A DNA stretch of 64,000 nucleotides from Bacteroidota bacterium (GCA_023441805.1 JAEZNO010000032.1:43168-107167), one strand, 5' to 3'; positions 26,303-36,390 are shown, counted from the stretch's first letter. Made by a program: numbers and translations. Notes: generated by a model not told the origin, from the sequence alone.

Positions 26303-27934
26303 ATGGATTGTTATAGACTAAGTGGGCAGATTGCTGATGTGGTAGCCGGTAAAGTAATAACCGGTACAATAGAAGTAAGAAATGGTTATATTCACTCAAT
26401 AACTGAGGACCCCGGCGTTTATGGTCCATTGATTCTTCCCGGGTTGATTGACGCACATATTCACATTGAAAGCTCAATGTTGATTCCTAGCGAATTTGCC
26501 AGGGTTGCTGTATTACACGGTACAACATCCGTTGTGTCTGATCCTCATGAAATAGCCAATGTTCTGGGTTTGAATGGTGTCAGATTTATGATGGAGAATG
26601 GGAAATCGGTGCCATTTAACTTTTATTTTGGCGCCCCATCCTGTGTTCCTGCTACTCAATTCGAATCAGCAGGTGCCACTTTAGGACCATCTGAAGTTGA
26701 GGAAATGCTTTCCTGGAAGGAAATAAAATACCTTTCTGAGATGATGAATTACCCGGGTGTAATATACAACGATGTAAACGTCATGCAGAAAATTGCTGCT
26801 GCAAAGAAATATAATAAACCAATTGATGGTCATGCTCCGGCTGTTATCGGAGATGACCTGGTAAATTATGCTAAAGCAGGTATTTCAACTGATCACGAAT
26901 GTTCTACAAAGGAAGAAGCTCTTGAGAAGATTTCTCTCGGCATGAAAATACTAATTAGAGAAGGAAGTGCAGCTAAGAATTTTGATGAACTTATCAGTCT
27001 TATAAGCGAACATCCACGTATGGTTATGTTTTGTTCCGATGACAAGCATCCTGATGACCTTATTGCCGGCCATATTAATCAACTCGTAAAAAGAGCAATC
27101 GACTACGGCTTTAATTTTATGGATGTGCTACGTGCGTGCACCCTGAATCCGGTACGACACTATAATTTAGATGCCGGATTGCTACAACCCGGTGATAAGG
27201 CTGATTTCATCATTGTTGATAATGAGGTCGATTTTAATGTCATCTCCACCTACATTGATGGTGTTAAGGTTGCCGACCAAAATGAGACATTAATAGAACG
27301 TAAGAAAGTAACCCCGGTTAATAAATTTACTGCACTCATTCCTTCTGTTCAGGATCTTGAAGTGAAGAATGAGGGAGACTCAATTAAAGTCATCCAGGCA
27401 TATAATGGTCAGCTACTCACCTCTACCCTTCATGTAAAACCAAAGGTTATGAATGGATTGGTGGTTTCCGATACCGAAAGGGATATCCTAAAATTAGTCG
27501 TCCTTAATCGTTATCAGCCTCAGAAACCAGCAATTGCATTCATTAAAGGATTCAATTTGAAACATGGTGCTATTGCTTCAACAGTTGCACATGACAGTCA
27601 TAACATAATAGCCCTTGGTGTTGTGGATAACGACATAGTTGAAGCAATAAAGCTTGTAATTGAGAATAAAGGTGGTATATCGTTATATACTAAAGATATA
27701 AATTATTCATTATCTTTGCCCGTCGCCGGACTTATGTCACTTGATGATGCAAGGGTGGTAGCAGCTGAATATGATGAAATCAATAAGGCTGTTCATAAGG
27801 CAGGGTCTACACTTGACTCCCCTTTCATGACACTATCATTCATGTCATTATTGGTTATTCCGGAATTGAAACTTAGTGACAAAGGTATATTTGACAGTAC
27901 GAATTTTTCTTTCACAAAATTGTTTGATAATTAA
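26303..27934 (+). CDS. ade: Adenine deaminase
   Basis: 543 residues of the Ade branch of the amidohydrolase superfamily. Visible metal-site and family motifs: PGLIDAHIHIESSML near residue 49, SDPHEIANVLG near 80, DGHAPAV near 175, ISTDHECSTKEEA near 196 and MFCSDDKHPDDL near 242; the C-terminal domain has VAHDSHNIIALGV near 430. It converts adenine to hypoxanthine in purine salvage. It stands alone with 119 bases upstream showing no recognisable riboswitch. Confidence 0.95.
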   Translation: MDCYRLSGQIADVVAGKVITGTIEVRNGYIHSITEDPGVYGPLILPGLIDAHIHIESSMLIPSEFARVAVLHGTTSVVSDPHEIANVLGLNGVRFMMENGKSVPFNFYFGAPSCVPATQFESAGATLGPSEVEEMLSWKEIKYLSEMMNYPGVIYNDVNVMQKIAAAKKYNKPIDGHAPAVIGDDLVNYAKAGISTDHECSTKEEALEKISLGMKILIREGSAAKNFDELISLISEHPRMVMFCSDDKHPDDLIAGHINQLVKRAIDYGFNFMDVLRACTLNPVRHYNLDAGLLQPGDKADFIIVDNEVDFNVISTYIDGVKVADQNETLIERKKVTPVNKFTALIPSVQDLEVKNEGDSIKVIQAYNGQLLTSTLHVKPKVMNGLVVSDTERDILKLVVLNRYQPQKPAIAFIKGFNLKHGAIASTVAHDSHNIIALGVVDNDIVEAIKLVIENKGGISLYTKDINYSLSLPVAGLMSLDDARVVAAEYDEINKAVHKAGSTLDSPFMTLSFMSLLVIPELKLSDKGIFDSTNFSFTKLFDN

Positions 27935-27964
27935 TTAAATAGTGATGTTACATATAATTATTTG

Positions 27965-27972
27965 TAACTTTG
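27965..27972 (+). promoter_or_regulatory. Possible -7 element (TAACTTTG) upstream of the ArsR gene
   Basis: TAACTTTGCA lies 23-31 bases before the ATG, a full match to the -7 consensus. No clear -33 box. Confidence 0.45.
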
Positions 27973-27995
27973 CACAAAACTAAAACCAAAGAGCC

Positions 27996-28295
27996 ATGGC
28001 AAAAGAGATTGTTTTAGACATTGTAAAGCTGGAAGCAGCTGCCAGTAAACTTAGAGCAATAGCTCATCCAATGAGAATAGCTATTATTGATTTGTTAAAT
28101 GAAAAGAAAAAGCTCAGCGTGACGGAGATATACGAATACCTCAAGATAGAACAAGCTGCAGCTTCGCATCACCTCAATATTCTTAAAAGTAAAGGGGTGC
28201 TATTATCTAAGAGAGAAGGAAAGCAAATTCATTATTCCGTTAAAGCTTCATCTCTGACTGAAATCGTTCAGTGTATTGATAAGTGTAACGGATAA
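27996..28295 (+). CDS. ArsR family winged-helix transcriptional regulator
   Basis: 99 residues with an ArsR-type winged helix-turn-helix: RAIAHPMRIAIIDLL, recognition region LKIEQAAASHHLNILKSKGVLLSKREGKQIHYSV. The metal-binding ELCVCD motif of ArsR/SmtB sensors is absent from helix 3; two cysteines lie at the C terminus (IVQCIDKCNG), so metal or redox sensing cannot be excluded. It is monocistronic between ade and a pair of terminators, so its target is not obvious from neighbours. Confidence 0.9.
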   Translation: MAKEIVLDIVKLEAAASKLRAIAHPMRIAIIDLLNEKKKLSVTEIYEYLKIEQAAASHHLNILKSKGVLLSKREGKQIHYSVKASSLTEIVQCIDKCNG

Positions 28296-28335
28296 TCAAT
28301 TCGTTTCTTTAGAATAAAATTAACACTGCGTAAAA

Positions 28336-28378
28336 ACCTGAATCCGGTAACCCATTTGCCGGATTCAGGTATTTTTTT
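28336..28378 (+). terminator. Rho-independent terminator after the ArsR gene
   Basis: A 12-bp stem (ACCTGAATCCGG at 28336-28347, CCGGATTCAGGT at 28359-28370), 11-base loop, followed by A then seven T. Confidence 0.93.
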
Positions 28379-28400
28379 ATGCCTAATCCAAAGGGTTAAG

Positions 28401-28429
28401 AGGCTGTCCTAAAAGGAGCAGCCTTTTTT
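28401..28429 (+). terminator. Second terminator-like hairpin (AGGCTG/CAGCCT)
   Basis: AGGCTG at 28401-28406 pairs with CAGCCT at 28418-28423, followed by a T-run. It lies about 20 bases after the first terminator with no gene between, and its arms match those of the gldN and DPP11 terminators. Confidence 0.65.
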
Positions 28430-28470
28430 GTTGTGATGCTCATAATGTTGAAATAAAGTATTGATATTGC

Positions 28471-28497
28471 AATGAGAATAAAATGAGAATAAAATGA
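28471..28497. repeat. Short tandem repeat of 11 bases
   Basis: The unit AATGAGAATAA occurs twice in direct succession plus five bases of a third. It lies in the 313-base gap between the ArsR gene and a convergent lipoprotein gene. About 60 bases further on, TAATAACAGC is also repeated twice. The rest of the gap holds only the two terminators. Confidence 0.7.
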
Positions 28498-28608
28498 TGC
28501 ATCGATGATAACAAAATGGTCTATACAGCCTCATCTTAATCTAATAACAGCTTAATAACAGCATCAACTATAGATTAATAGTTGTGGACAGGGTGACATT
28601 AATCTGTC

Positions 28609-30561
28609 CTATTCACCTGAGGCGGGTATTGTCCAAGCCTCATCAAGTGTCCAGTTCGCTCTTAACTCAAGTTCTTTTGGATAATAAATTACTCTTTCCG
28701 GATATCTATGTTGGAGATATTTTCCTGTATCCCAATATCCATTCCCATTCCTATCGTCAATAGCCTTAATCTTGTACTTGCCGGGTGTAATGTACGGAAT
28801 TGTTAAGGTCAGGTCTTCCGAGATCATGTATTGTTGTAATACCTTTTCTTTTGTATCAAGCAGTTGAATGATATATGGTGTGTTTTCGGGAAGATCAATA
28901 GTCAATGATAGTCTGGCTGTTTCCTCTTCTTTCATCGACATAAATGAAAATGCCAGACTGTCATTCTTAGCACCTAGTACGCTTACAACTGAACTATCCT
29001 GGATAATGACTGTATAATGCACATCCGGTTTCCACGGATATTTTATTTCTAATTGCCTTTTTATTGAATCTGCAAAATGCATCATCGGATTGTCAATGTA
29101 TATGCTGTCCTCCTTTAATGATATGCCTGTGAGATTATATGTGGCAATAGGATCGATAAATATCATCTTAAAAGGTGAAGTTGGTTTTATTCTGCCACCT
29201 GTAATATTGTTGTTAATCTTAAGAGTAGGTGTTTGATCCTGTTCTTTCTTCCTTATGTTCTTTCTTACTTTAATTGACATCTCGAGAGTATCCAATACTT
29301 TCACCCCATCTGACACCTTTAATTTGATACTATCACTTTCATATCCCGGTAACCACATTGTGAGAGTATCCCCTGCAGTGTTATTAGCAATTAATATTTT
29401 TGTATCAGCATGTTCGATGAATTCAAATGATGGTTCTTTTACTGGTACTTTGAATTGAAAACTCAAAACATTATCCCTGAGTAGCTGCGTTTTTAGTAAT
29501 CTCTGTGTCGAGTCAACTTCCTTGAAATGAAATAACTGAATTGCTTTCCTTCCCAAATCTGCCACTATCAGTGAATCAGTGATCTTTCCTGTAGCCCCTG
29601 TTACATGGCTAATTGTATCAATAATCGCTATTGAATCATTTCCTATGATGGCAATTACTACACTATCAACCGTCTGGGGCTCATTAAGGTAATCTCTTTT
29701 ACTCTCTTCGTTAGATTTCCTAGCTACACTATCAACAGTTTCACCAATTGACTCAAAAAGCTCACCCTTCCCGGAAAGACTATCATTGATTATGGAATCA
29801 TTGCCCTGAATTTTTACATTACTAATAAGATATGCCTGCTGCCCGGAAGTGAGCTTTTTGTCAAGATGCCATGGATTGATGAGTGTATCTAAAAAAGCTA
29901 TCTCCTCATTCGATTGGTCGAATAAATAATTTGAGTTCAGATCTGTAAGTGCAAAAATCAAATACTCCATATCACGAAGATTGGTAAGCTCAAAATCACC
30001 ATTATCCCTTGTTCGTGAAATATAGTAAGGTATTTGTTTATATGGAATTGAATCATAAACCGAATCATAAAGCATTACATAGGCACCTTTGACAGGAGTA
30101 AGATTAAATGCATTTATTAGTTTGCCTGTGATGATCATTGAATCCAGAACACTACCGGTTGAAAAAGTGAATTTGTATCCTGATAAAGGATTTCCCTCAG
30201 TAATATCAACTATTGCATCACCAAAAAAGATGTTATATGTAGTTTCTTCTCGCAAGGGTTCTTTAAAATGAGTAACGAGTCTTTTGCCCTTAACCTTGAA
30301 TTCTGGAGCTTCTTTCAGCGGAGGCGAAATAATCAGTTGAGTGCTAATGTCTTTAAGGTTAATGTATTCGTCAAAGTATATGCTGATCTCATTCCCGGTA
30401 AAATTGGTCGATTGGTTTAAGGGGACTGTTTTAAGAATCGTTGGTGGTTTCTCGTCTTTAGGACCACCAGTAGGTGCAACAGGATTGGCGCATGAAGCTG
30501 TCAATAAAAGCAGGATGATATATAAGTTAATCTTCTTCAGGCGAAATTGGCTATTACTCAT
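28609..30561 (-). CDS. Large lipoprotein with N-terminal Ig-like (Big_5) domain
   Basis: 650 residues. Signal peptide with lipobox TASC (Cys24), then the phrase CANPVAPTGGPKDEKPP that marks a conserved Bacteroidota lipoprotein family. Residues about 38-135 fit a bacterial Ig-like Big_5 domain (NEISIYFDEYINLKDI, YNIFFGDAIVD). Residues 140-220 look like a carboxypeptidase-regulatory type beta domain (TGKLINAFNLTPVKGAYVMLYD). The rest is beta-rich, ending in IKAIDDRNGNGYWDTG. The family is surface or periplasmic with no known function. It is transcribed away from the M1 peptidase gene. Confidence 0.85.
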   Translation of the reverse strand: MSNSQFRLKKINLYIILLLLTASCANPVAPTGGPKDEKPPTILKTVPLNQSTNFTGNEISIYFDEYINLKDISTQLIISPPLKEAPEFKVKGKRLVTHFKEPLREETTYNIFFGDAIVDITEGNPLSGYKFTFSTGSVLDSMIITGKLINAFNLTPVKGAYVMLYDSVYDSIPYKQIPYYISRTRDNGDFELTNLRDMEYLIFALTDLNSNYLFDQSNEEIAFLDTLINPWHLDKKLTSGQQAYLISNVKIQGNDSIINDSLSGKGELFESIGETVDSVARKSNEESKRDYLNEPQTVDSVVIAIIGNDSIAIIDTISHVTGATGKITDSLIVADLGRKAIQLFHFKEVDSTQRLLKTQLLRDNVLSFQFKVPVKEPSFEFIEHADTKILIANNTAGDTLTMWLPGYESDSIKLKVSDGVKVLDTLEMSIKVRKNIRKKEQDQTPTLKINNNITGGRIKPTSPFKMIFIDPIATYNLTGISLKEDSIYIDNPMMHFADSIKRQLEIKYPWKPDVHYTVIIQDSSVVSVLGAKNDSLAFSFMSMKEEETARLSLTIDLPENTPYIIQLLDTKEKVLQQYMISEDLTLTIPYITPGKYKIKAIDDRNGNGYWDTGKYLQHRYPERVIYYPKELELRANWTLDEAWTIPASGE

Positions 30562-30665
30562 GGGGTTAAATAAAATGCAAATATGCTAATTTTATAACTT
30601 CACATGGATGCATTTAATTGTAAGGATTGTTTACTTTTATGAATAAATTGTACCGGCAAGTTATT

Positions 30666-32621
30666 ATGATTAATATGAGAAGTTCCGCTATCTTCCTAAT
30701 TGTCTTTATATTTTCTTTATCTGATGTATTCTCACAAATTGATAACTCACTCAATTTACATTCGGTTAATATTACTATGCCGGGTCGTAGTGCTGAGTAT
30801 TGCTCTGAGTCTCATCTAAGGACTTGCCCTCTCAGAAATGCTGTGGTTGCAGCCAATACATCCACATACGACATGAAATACCTGAAGATGGAGTTTGATA
30901 TTGACCCGGCAGAAAGGTTCCTTTCAGGCTCAGTAACTTCATTGTTCGAGATTCGGCAAGGTGTCTCTTCAGTTGAAATGGAGCTTAGTACTGATTATGT
31001 TGTAGAATCGATTGTTTCTAACAGTAGTTCCCTTAATTTTACCCATAACCCTCCCTATAATCTGATTGTTCACTTTCCTTCCCAGCTTGAACCAGGTTCA
31101 AATATTGAGATAAAAATTACATACAGTGGAACCCCCTCCGCCTCAGGCTTTGGCTCAATTGAATTTGCTTACATTGATCAAAAGCCTGCTATGTGGACTT
31201 TATCTGAGCCATATGGTGCAAGGGATTGGTGGCCGGGTAAGAATGATTTAACCGATAAAATTGACTCAATTGATGTCATTGTGAAATGTCCTCAACAATA
31301 CCGGGCTGCCTCGAATGGTTTACTTATTACTGATAAAATAGAAGGCAATTTCCGCATTAACCATTGGAAACACAAGTATCCCATTGCTGCATATCTTATT
31401 GCCGTTGCCGTTGCCGATTATGCTGTTTACACCGACATTTCTTACTCTCAAGGTAAGGTAGTTCCAATACTGAATTATGTTTATCCTGCAGGTCTGGAAG
31501 CGATCATGCAGCAGACTGCGACCCTTATTCCTGTGATGTCATTGTTCAGCGATTTATTCACTCAGTACCCATTTATTAAAGAGAAATATGGCCATGCCCA
31601 GTTTGGATGGGGTGGGGGTATGGAACACCAAACCATGTCGTTTATGGGGAATTTTGATTTCGAAATAATGGCACATGAACTGGCACATCAGTGGTTTGGT
31701 GATATGGTTACAACAGGCTCATGGCATGATATCTGGTTGAATGAAGGATTTGCTACATATATGACAGGGCTTACCTACGAGCACTTGTTTGATGGTTATT
31801 ACTGGCCATTCTGGAAAGAGTTGAATTTGATGAAGGTAGTCAGTTTACCCGGAGGCTCAGTTTATGTTACTGATACTACTGATGTTAACCGAATATTTAA
31901 TTCACGTCTTTCATACAGTAAAGCGGCCTTAGTACTACATTCATTACGATGGGTTGTTGGTGATGATAACTTCTTTACAGCCTGCAGAAATTACCTTAAT
32001 GACTCAATAGCTCAATATGGATTTGCTTCAACTGATTTGCTTAAGAACCACATGGAATCTGTCACCGGGATCGATCTGACTGAATTCTTTAATGATTGGT
32101 ATTATGGTGAGGGACATCCTTCGTACAAACTTACAATTAATTCGGGTGAGAACTTCGATTACGATATGATACTTTCCCAGGTAACTTCTCATAGCTCTGT
32201 TGATTTCTTCGAAATGCCTGTTCCGGTCTTGCTTAAAGGAAGGGATAGAGATACTTTAATTATCCTCAATCATACCCACAATAATCAGCACTTTTTAATC
32301 AATCCCGGATTTGACATTACTGATACTACCATTGATCCTGACCTATGGTTAATATCAGCAAATAATCAGATACTCACCGATCCGGATGTGCAATTCCTGA
32401 ATGTTGAAGTTTACCCTAATCCTGCTACTGATATTGTAAGGGTTAAAACGGGTAAGCGAAAAGGTAACCTTTATATAACTGATATCTCTGGTAGGATAGT
32501 AAAAAGAATCAATGACTTTCGAGACGTTGAAGAGATTAATGTCAGTCAATTCAGTGCAGGGATCTATTATATTAGGTTTACCGGAAATTCCTCAACTAAA
32601 GTGCCTTTTATGAAGTTGTGA
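30666..32621 (+). CDS. M1 family metallopeptidase with type IX C-terminal sorting domain
   Basis: About 651 residues. Signal peptide (RSSAIFLIVFIFSLSDVFSQ), N-terminal beta domain (residues 60-250), then the zinc site HELAHQWFGD with the downstream Glu in NEGFATYM. The substrate motif reads GGGMEHQT, so the GAMEN box of M1 aminopeptidases is GGMEH here. The C-terminal ~70 residues form a type A sorting domain (VYPNPATD, ISGRIVKRI, FSAGIYYIRF), so the enzyme is secreted by the type IX system encoded at 3-9 kb. In-frame starts at 30639, 30666 and 30675 are possible; the signal peptide fits the last two. Confidence 0.9.
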   Translation: MINMRSSAIFLIVFIFSLSDVFSQIDNSLNLHSVNITMPGRSAEYCSESHLRTCPLRNAVVAANTSTYDMKYLKMEFDIDPAERFLSGSVTSLFEIRQGVSSVEMELSTDYVVESIVSNSSSLNFTHNPPYNLIVHFPSQLEPGSNIEIKITYSGTPSASGFGSIEFAYIDQKPAMWTLSEPYGARDWWPGKNDLTDKIDSIDVIVKCPQQYRAASNGLLITDKIEGNFRINHWKHKYPIAAYLIAVAVADYAVYTDISYSQGKVVPILNYVYPAGLEAIMQQTATLIPVMSLFSDLFTQYPFIKEKYGHAQFGWGGGMEHQTMSFMGNFDFEIMAHELAHQWFGDMVTTGSWHDIWLNEGFATYMTGLTYEHLFDGYYWPFWKELNLMKVVSLPGGSVYVTDTTDVNRIFNSRLSYSKAALVLHSLRWVVGDDNFFTACRNYLNDSIAQYGFASTDLLKNHMESVTGIDLTEFFNDWYYGEGHPSYKLTINSGENFDYDMILSQVTSHSSVDFFEMPVPVLLKGRDRDTLIILNHTHNNQHFLINPGFDITDTTIDPDLWLISANNQILTDPDVQFLNVEVYPNPATDIVRVKTGKRKGNLYITDISGRIVKRINDFRDVEEINVSQFSAGIYYIRFTGNSSTKVPFMKL

Positions 32622-32638
32622 GGTAATGTAACCTTTTC

Positions 32639-33250
32639 TCAGGTAATCTTTTCAAAACTATATCCTAATCCGGTAAAATGTTCTAATACTAACGGTAATG
32701 CATAAAGCATCCTTTCTGATGCTTTTATACTATCGTGAAAGACAATTATACTACCATCCCTGCTATGCCTGATGGCATTACCTGCTACTTTTTCTTTCGA
32801 TAGTTTGATATTGTAATCACCTGTCAATACTGACCATAACACTATTCTATAGGCCTTATTTACCATCTTGTATTGCGACCATGACATCCGTCCATGCGGA
32901 GGTCTGAAAAGATTAGATAATACATATTCACTGCACCTGACAGTATCTTGATAATAGACCTCAGCAGGGACTTTAAATCCATTCAAATGACTGAACGTAT
33001 GGTTGCCAACCGAATGCCCTTCTTCAATAATCTGCTTAAAGATTTCAGGATTCTTACGAACATTATCACCAACACAAAAGAATGTAGCTTTTGCATTATA
33101 TTCCTTAAGAATGCGAAGTACTACCGGAGTAACTTCCTTAACCGGTCCATCGTCAAAGGTGAGGTAGAGTTTCCTTTGCGATTTTATATTCCATATCAGC
33201 GATTTTGGTAATACCTGTCTGATAATTGAAGGAATCACTGGTATATGCAT
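32639..33250 (-). CDS. Polysaccharide deacetylase (NodB domain) family protein
   Basis: 203 residues covering one NodB domain: motif 1 TFDDGP near residue 32, motif 2 HSVGNHTFSH near 78 (the zinc His pair), motif 3 RPPHGR near 117, motif 4 region LWSVLTGDYN and motif 5 IIVFHDS near 169. Such enzymes remove acetyl groups from chitin-like or peptidoglycan sugars. No signal peptide is evident; the N terminus resembles that of short Bacteroidota NodB proteins anchored or cytoplasmic. It converges on the M1 peptidase gene and lies downstream of the DUF2723 gene on the same strand. Confidence 0.92.
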   Translation of the reverse strand: MHIPVIPSIIRQVLPKSLIWNIKSQRKLYLTFDDGPVKEVTPVVLRILKEYNAKATFFCVGDNVRKNPEIFKQIIEEGHSVGNHTFSHLNGFKVPAEVYYQDTVRCSEYVLSNLFRPPHGRMSWSQYKMVNKAYRIVLWSVLTGDYNIKLSKEKVAGNAIRHSRDGSIIVFHDSIKASERMLYALPLVLEHFTGLGYSFEKIT

Positions 33251-33309
33251 TCGAAATTCGTTTTTACTTATAACCCGGGATTTACACTGTTCAGGGGTGC
33301 ATTCTCAAA

Positions 33310-36300
33310 TCAATTCAACAACCCTGATTGCTCGTATAATTTAAAGTACTTATCGAGACTCACTGTTGCCCTTTCCTTCAAACCATCAATTCCATTTTCA
33401 TCGGCTAACGAAACTATGCCGTTTACTATCATGAGTGCATGCCTTATATCCTGGTTTAATGAAGGCAGGCTTCTCTTAGGAAAACGAAAATAGAATTGAA
33501 GATCATCTGTGTAATACGCTAATATCTTATTTAAAATGGCAGCACCCTTATCGGTGGCTCCTGCATTTAAATAAGCTTCAGCCACAGGCAATAAATAATA
33601 ATCAAATGGTATTGACTCTTCAGGTATTGCTTTCAGGCAGTAATCACAAACAGCTAATGCTTTAGCCTTCTGATTCTCATCGTTTAGTGCTGAGGCCAGC
33701 CTGCCGAACAGTGTTCTTGCATTATTTAACATTCTGATATTAGTCTCGTCGAGATACACCGATGGGTCATCAGCATTTCCATATGTATAAACATTCATCA
33801 ACTTATCGTACAGAATGTTGCTGTTTATGTAACCTTCAAATCCTCCGGTTGTATTGGCTTCAATGGGGACTAGCCTATGGGCAAATCCTTCAGTTCGCAG
33901 ATAACCATTTAATCCCATATATGAACTTGAACCTGCTGTCGCCGAAAAATAAATTGGACGTTCCCAATTGTTGTGAGCTATAATATCTAGTGCAATGAGT
34001 TGACTCTTAGTCAGTACCCTGTCTTTTATTTCCCAAACCAGTCTATTTAAAACACTTGCATCCTCTTCAGCAGGAACAGTGCCATTTCTCCTCACGATAT
34101 TTGTATCTACATTGAGATAAAACATCGTACCGGGAATCAAATCAATAGTACCGATTGAACTTTGGAACTGTAGAGCTTCCGGTTGTTTGTGAATTACCTC
34201 GAATAACTCAACCAGTGAAATTGCACCTTGAATCCTTTCATCAGGAGCGAAATACATAACATCATAAGTTCCACTTTTGTATTCCTCATATGTGAAGCTG
34301 ATTGGCAACGGGTCAGATTCATAAACTTTCCTTTTCATCTGACCTATGTACCAGTCACTGTTTAAGAGACTCAGGTTCACAACTCTTACATCTCTTCTGA
34401 TTCCTTCAACTTCCTGTGCATACCACAATGGGAAAGTATCATTATCGCCTATGGAAAATATTATGGCGTTCTTATCACATGATTCAAGATAGTTTCTGGC
34501 CATATCTCTTGCAGTGTACCTTCCCGATCTGTCATGATCATCCCAGTTTTCGGCAGCAAGTATCCCGGGAACAATAAGGCAAACTAAAGTGGCTATTAAT
34601 CCTGCCTGTCGCAGTTTTAAGTACTTCTTCAATAATGTGGCAATACTTAAAACACCCATTCCAATCCAAATTGAAAATGCATAAAACGATGCAATATAAG
34701 TATAATCACGTTCACGGGGCTGTGGTGCATACTGGTTAAGATAAACTACTATCGCCAATCCGGTCATGATGAATAATAAACTGACAACCAGCGAATTCTT
34801 TGTATCACGGTTAATTTGGAAAATCAGTCCTGCTAAACCTAAAATCAGAGGCAATAAATAGTATTTATTGTTTGCCTTGCTTTGCATACTCATCGGCAAA
34901 TTATCCTGTGGACCTAATCGTATCTCATCTATAAACTTAATCCCGCAAAGCCAGTTACCATTCAGAGGTTCGCCAACTCCCTGCCTGTCGTTTTGCCTTC
35001 CTGCAAAATTCCACATGAAGTACCTCAGGTACATATGGTTGATCTGGTAATTAATAAAGAACCTTAAGTTTTCTGCAAAAGTCGGTTTATTGATAGTCTC
35101 AGGTTTGCCATCCCTTCCTGCAATTGTAACAGGAGTACCTTTGATGTTTCCGAATTTCTTATAGAAGTACTCATGTGATTTCTCTGACATACTCCACATT
35201 CGGGGAAAGATTGTCATAAAATCATCATCATAAACCGGCTCAGTATTACTTCTGTCATTTATTATCCTGTACTTGCCGGTTTTATTATCCTTGTGATAAA
35301 CAGGAGTGCCGTCTTTGTAATCTTTTACCGGGGCATTATAGTAAGGTCCGTATAAAAGGGGCCAGTCACCGTATTGTTCCCTGTTAAGGTATGAAAGCAA
35401 ACTAATTGCATTTGAAGGCTTATTCTCGTTAATGGGTGTATTTGCATCCGATCGGATAATTAGCATGAAGAAGCTTGAATACCCAATAAGGATGAATGTA
35501 AACGATAAGATAATGGTGTTCCACAGTATCTTGCCTTTTTTTGCTGTGTATCTTAAACCGGCAACTATTCCTCCAATTAATACTACGAAGTAGATCATGG
35601 TACCGGTGTTAAAGGGAAGCCCAAATGTATTTACGAATAGAAGCTCACTCCAACCGGCCAGTTTTACAATCCAAGGTATAATTAAACTCATCACCAGACC
35701 CAGTATGACCAGTGACAGAATCATGGTAAAAAACGTTCCCTTTAGTGTAGGCTTGAATTTCTTAAAATAGATAACAAGTGAAATCGCGGGAATTGTCAGA
35801 AGATTCAATAAATGAACCCCAATGCTTAGCCCAATCATAAACGAGATCAATATTATCCACCTCACAGAATGATCGTTTGATGATTCAGAAGTTTCACCTT
35901 CCCACTTAAGAATAGCCCAAAAAACAAATGCAGTAAAGAGTGATGACATAGCATAAACTTCACCTTCAACAGCTGAGAACCAGAAAGAATCAGTGAATGT
36001 GTAAGCTAATGAACCGACTATCCCACTTCCGATTATGACGGCAGTAGTATTATTAAACAGTCCCGGATGTTGCGATAATGCTTTTTGTGCAAGATGCGTA
36101 ATAGTCCAAAACAGAAACAGGATGGTAAACGCACTGCTTAATGCCGACATAGTGTTTACCATTCGGGCAACAGCCATGTTATCGCCAAAAGCAAATAAAC
36201 TGAAAAATCTTCCAAGCATCTGGAAGAGTGGTGCTCCCGGAGGATGCCCTACCTGTAAGCCTGATGCTGTAGCTATATATTCTCCACAATCCCAGAAGCT

Positions 36301-36390
36301 TGTTGTTGGTTCTGATGTAATAATATAAACCGTAGCAGCAATCGCAAAAACAAGCCATCCTGCCAGATTGTTGATTTGTTTGTAAGTCAT
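33310..36390 (-). CDS. DUF2723 multi-pass membrane protein (GT117-like glycosyltransferase)
   Basis: 1026 residues. The first ~330 residues hold about ten membrane helices with the DUF2723 signature TSFWDCGEYIATASGLQVGHPPGAP near residue 30, where the acidic residues resemble the DxE of protein mannosyltransferases. Further helices follow around 540-640. A soluble part (about 650-1026) has YTARDMARNYLESCDKNAI, GDNDTFPLWYAQEVEG and helical repeats at the end. The family is classified with GT-C enzymes and has an animal homologue (TMEM260) reported as a protein O-mannosyltransferase. A role in surface protein glycosylation is inference. It is divergent from gpmA and upstream of the deacetylase. 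Confidence 0.88.
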   Translation of the reverse strand: MTYKQINNLAGWLVFAIAATVYIITSEPTTSFWDCGEYIATASGLQVGHPPGAPLFQMLGRFFSLFAFGDNMAVARMVNTMSALSSAFTILFLFWTITHLAQKALSQHPGLFNNTTAVIIGSGIVGSLAYTFTDSFWFSAVEGEVYAMSSLFTAFVFWAILKWEGETSESSNDHSVRWIILISFMIGLSIGVHLLNLLTIPAISLVIYFKKFKPTLKGTFFTMILSLVILGLVMSLIIPWIVKLAGWSELLFVNTFGLPFNTGTMIYFVVLIGGIVAGLRYTAKKGKILWNTIILSFTFILIGYSSFFMLIIRSDANTPINENKPSNAISLLSYLNREQYGDWPLLYGPYYNAPVKDYKDGTPVYHKDNKTGKYRIINDRSNTEPVYDDDFMTIFPRMWSMSEKSHEYFYKKFGNIKGTPVTIAGRDGKPETINKPTFAENLRFFINYQINHMYLRYFMWNFAGRQNDRQGVGEPLNGNWLCGIKFIDEIRLGPQDNLPMSMQSKANNKYYLLPLILGLAGLIFQINRDTKNSLVVSLLFIMTGLAIVVYLNQYAPQPRERDYTYIASFYAFSIWIGMGVLSIATLLKKYLKLRQAGLIATLVCLIVPGILAAENWDDHDRSGRYTARDMARNYLESCDKNAIIFSIGDNDTFPLWYAQEVEGIRRDVRVVNLSLLNSDWYIGQMKRKVYESDPLPISFTYEEYKSGTYDVMYFAPDERIQGAISLVELFEVIHKQPEALQFQSSIGTIDLIPGTMFYLNVDTNIVRRNGTVPAEEDASVLNRLVWEIKDRVLTKSQLIALDIIAHNNWERPIYFSATAGSSSYMGLNGYLRTEGFAHRLVPIEANTTGGFEGYINSNILYDKLMNVYTYGNADDPSVYLDETNIRMLNNARTLFGRLASALNDENQKAKALAVCDYCLKAIPEESIPFDYYLLPVAEAYLNAGATDKGAAILNKILAYYTDDLQFYFRFPKRSLPSLNQDIRHALMIVNGIVSLADENGIDGLKERATVSLDKYFKLYEQSGLLN

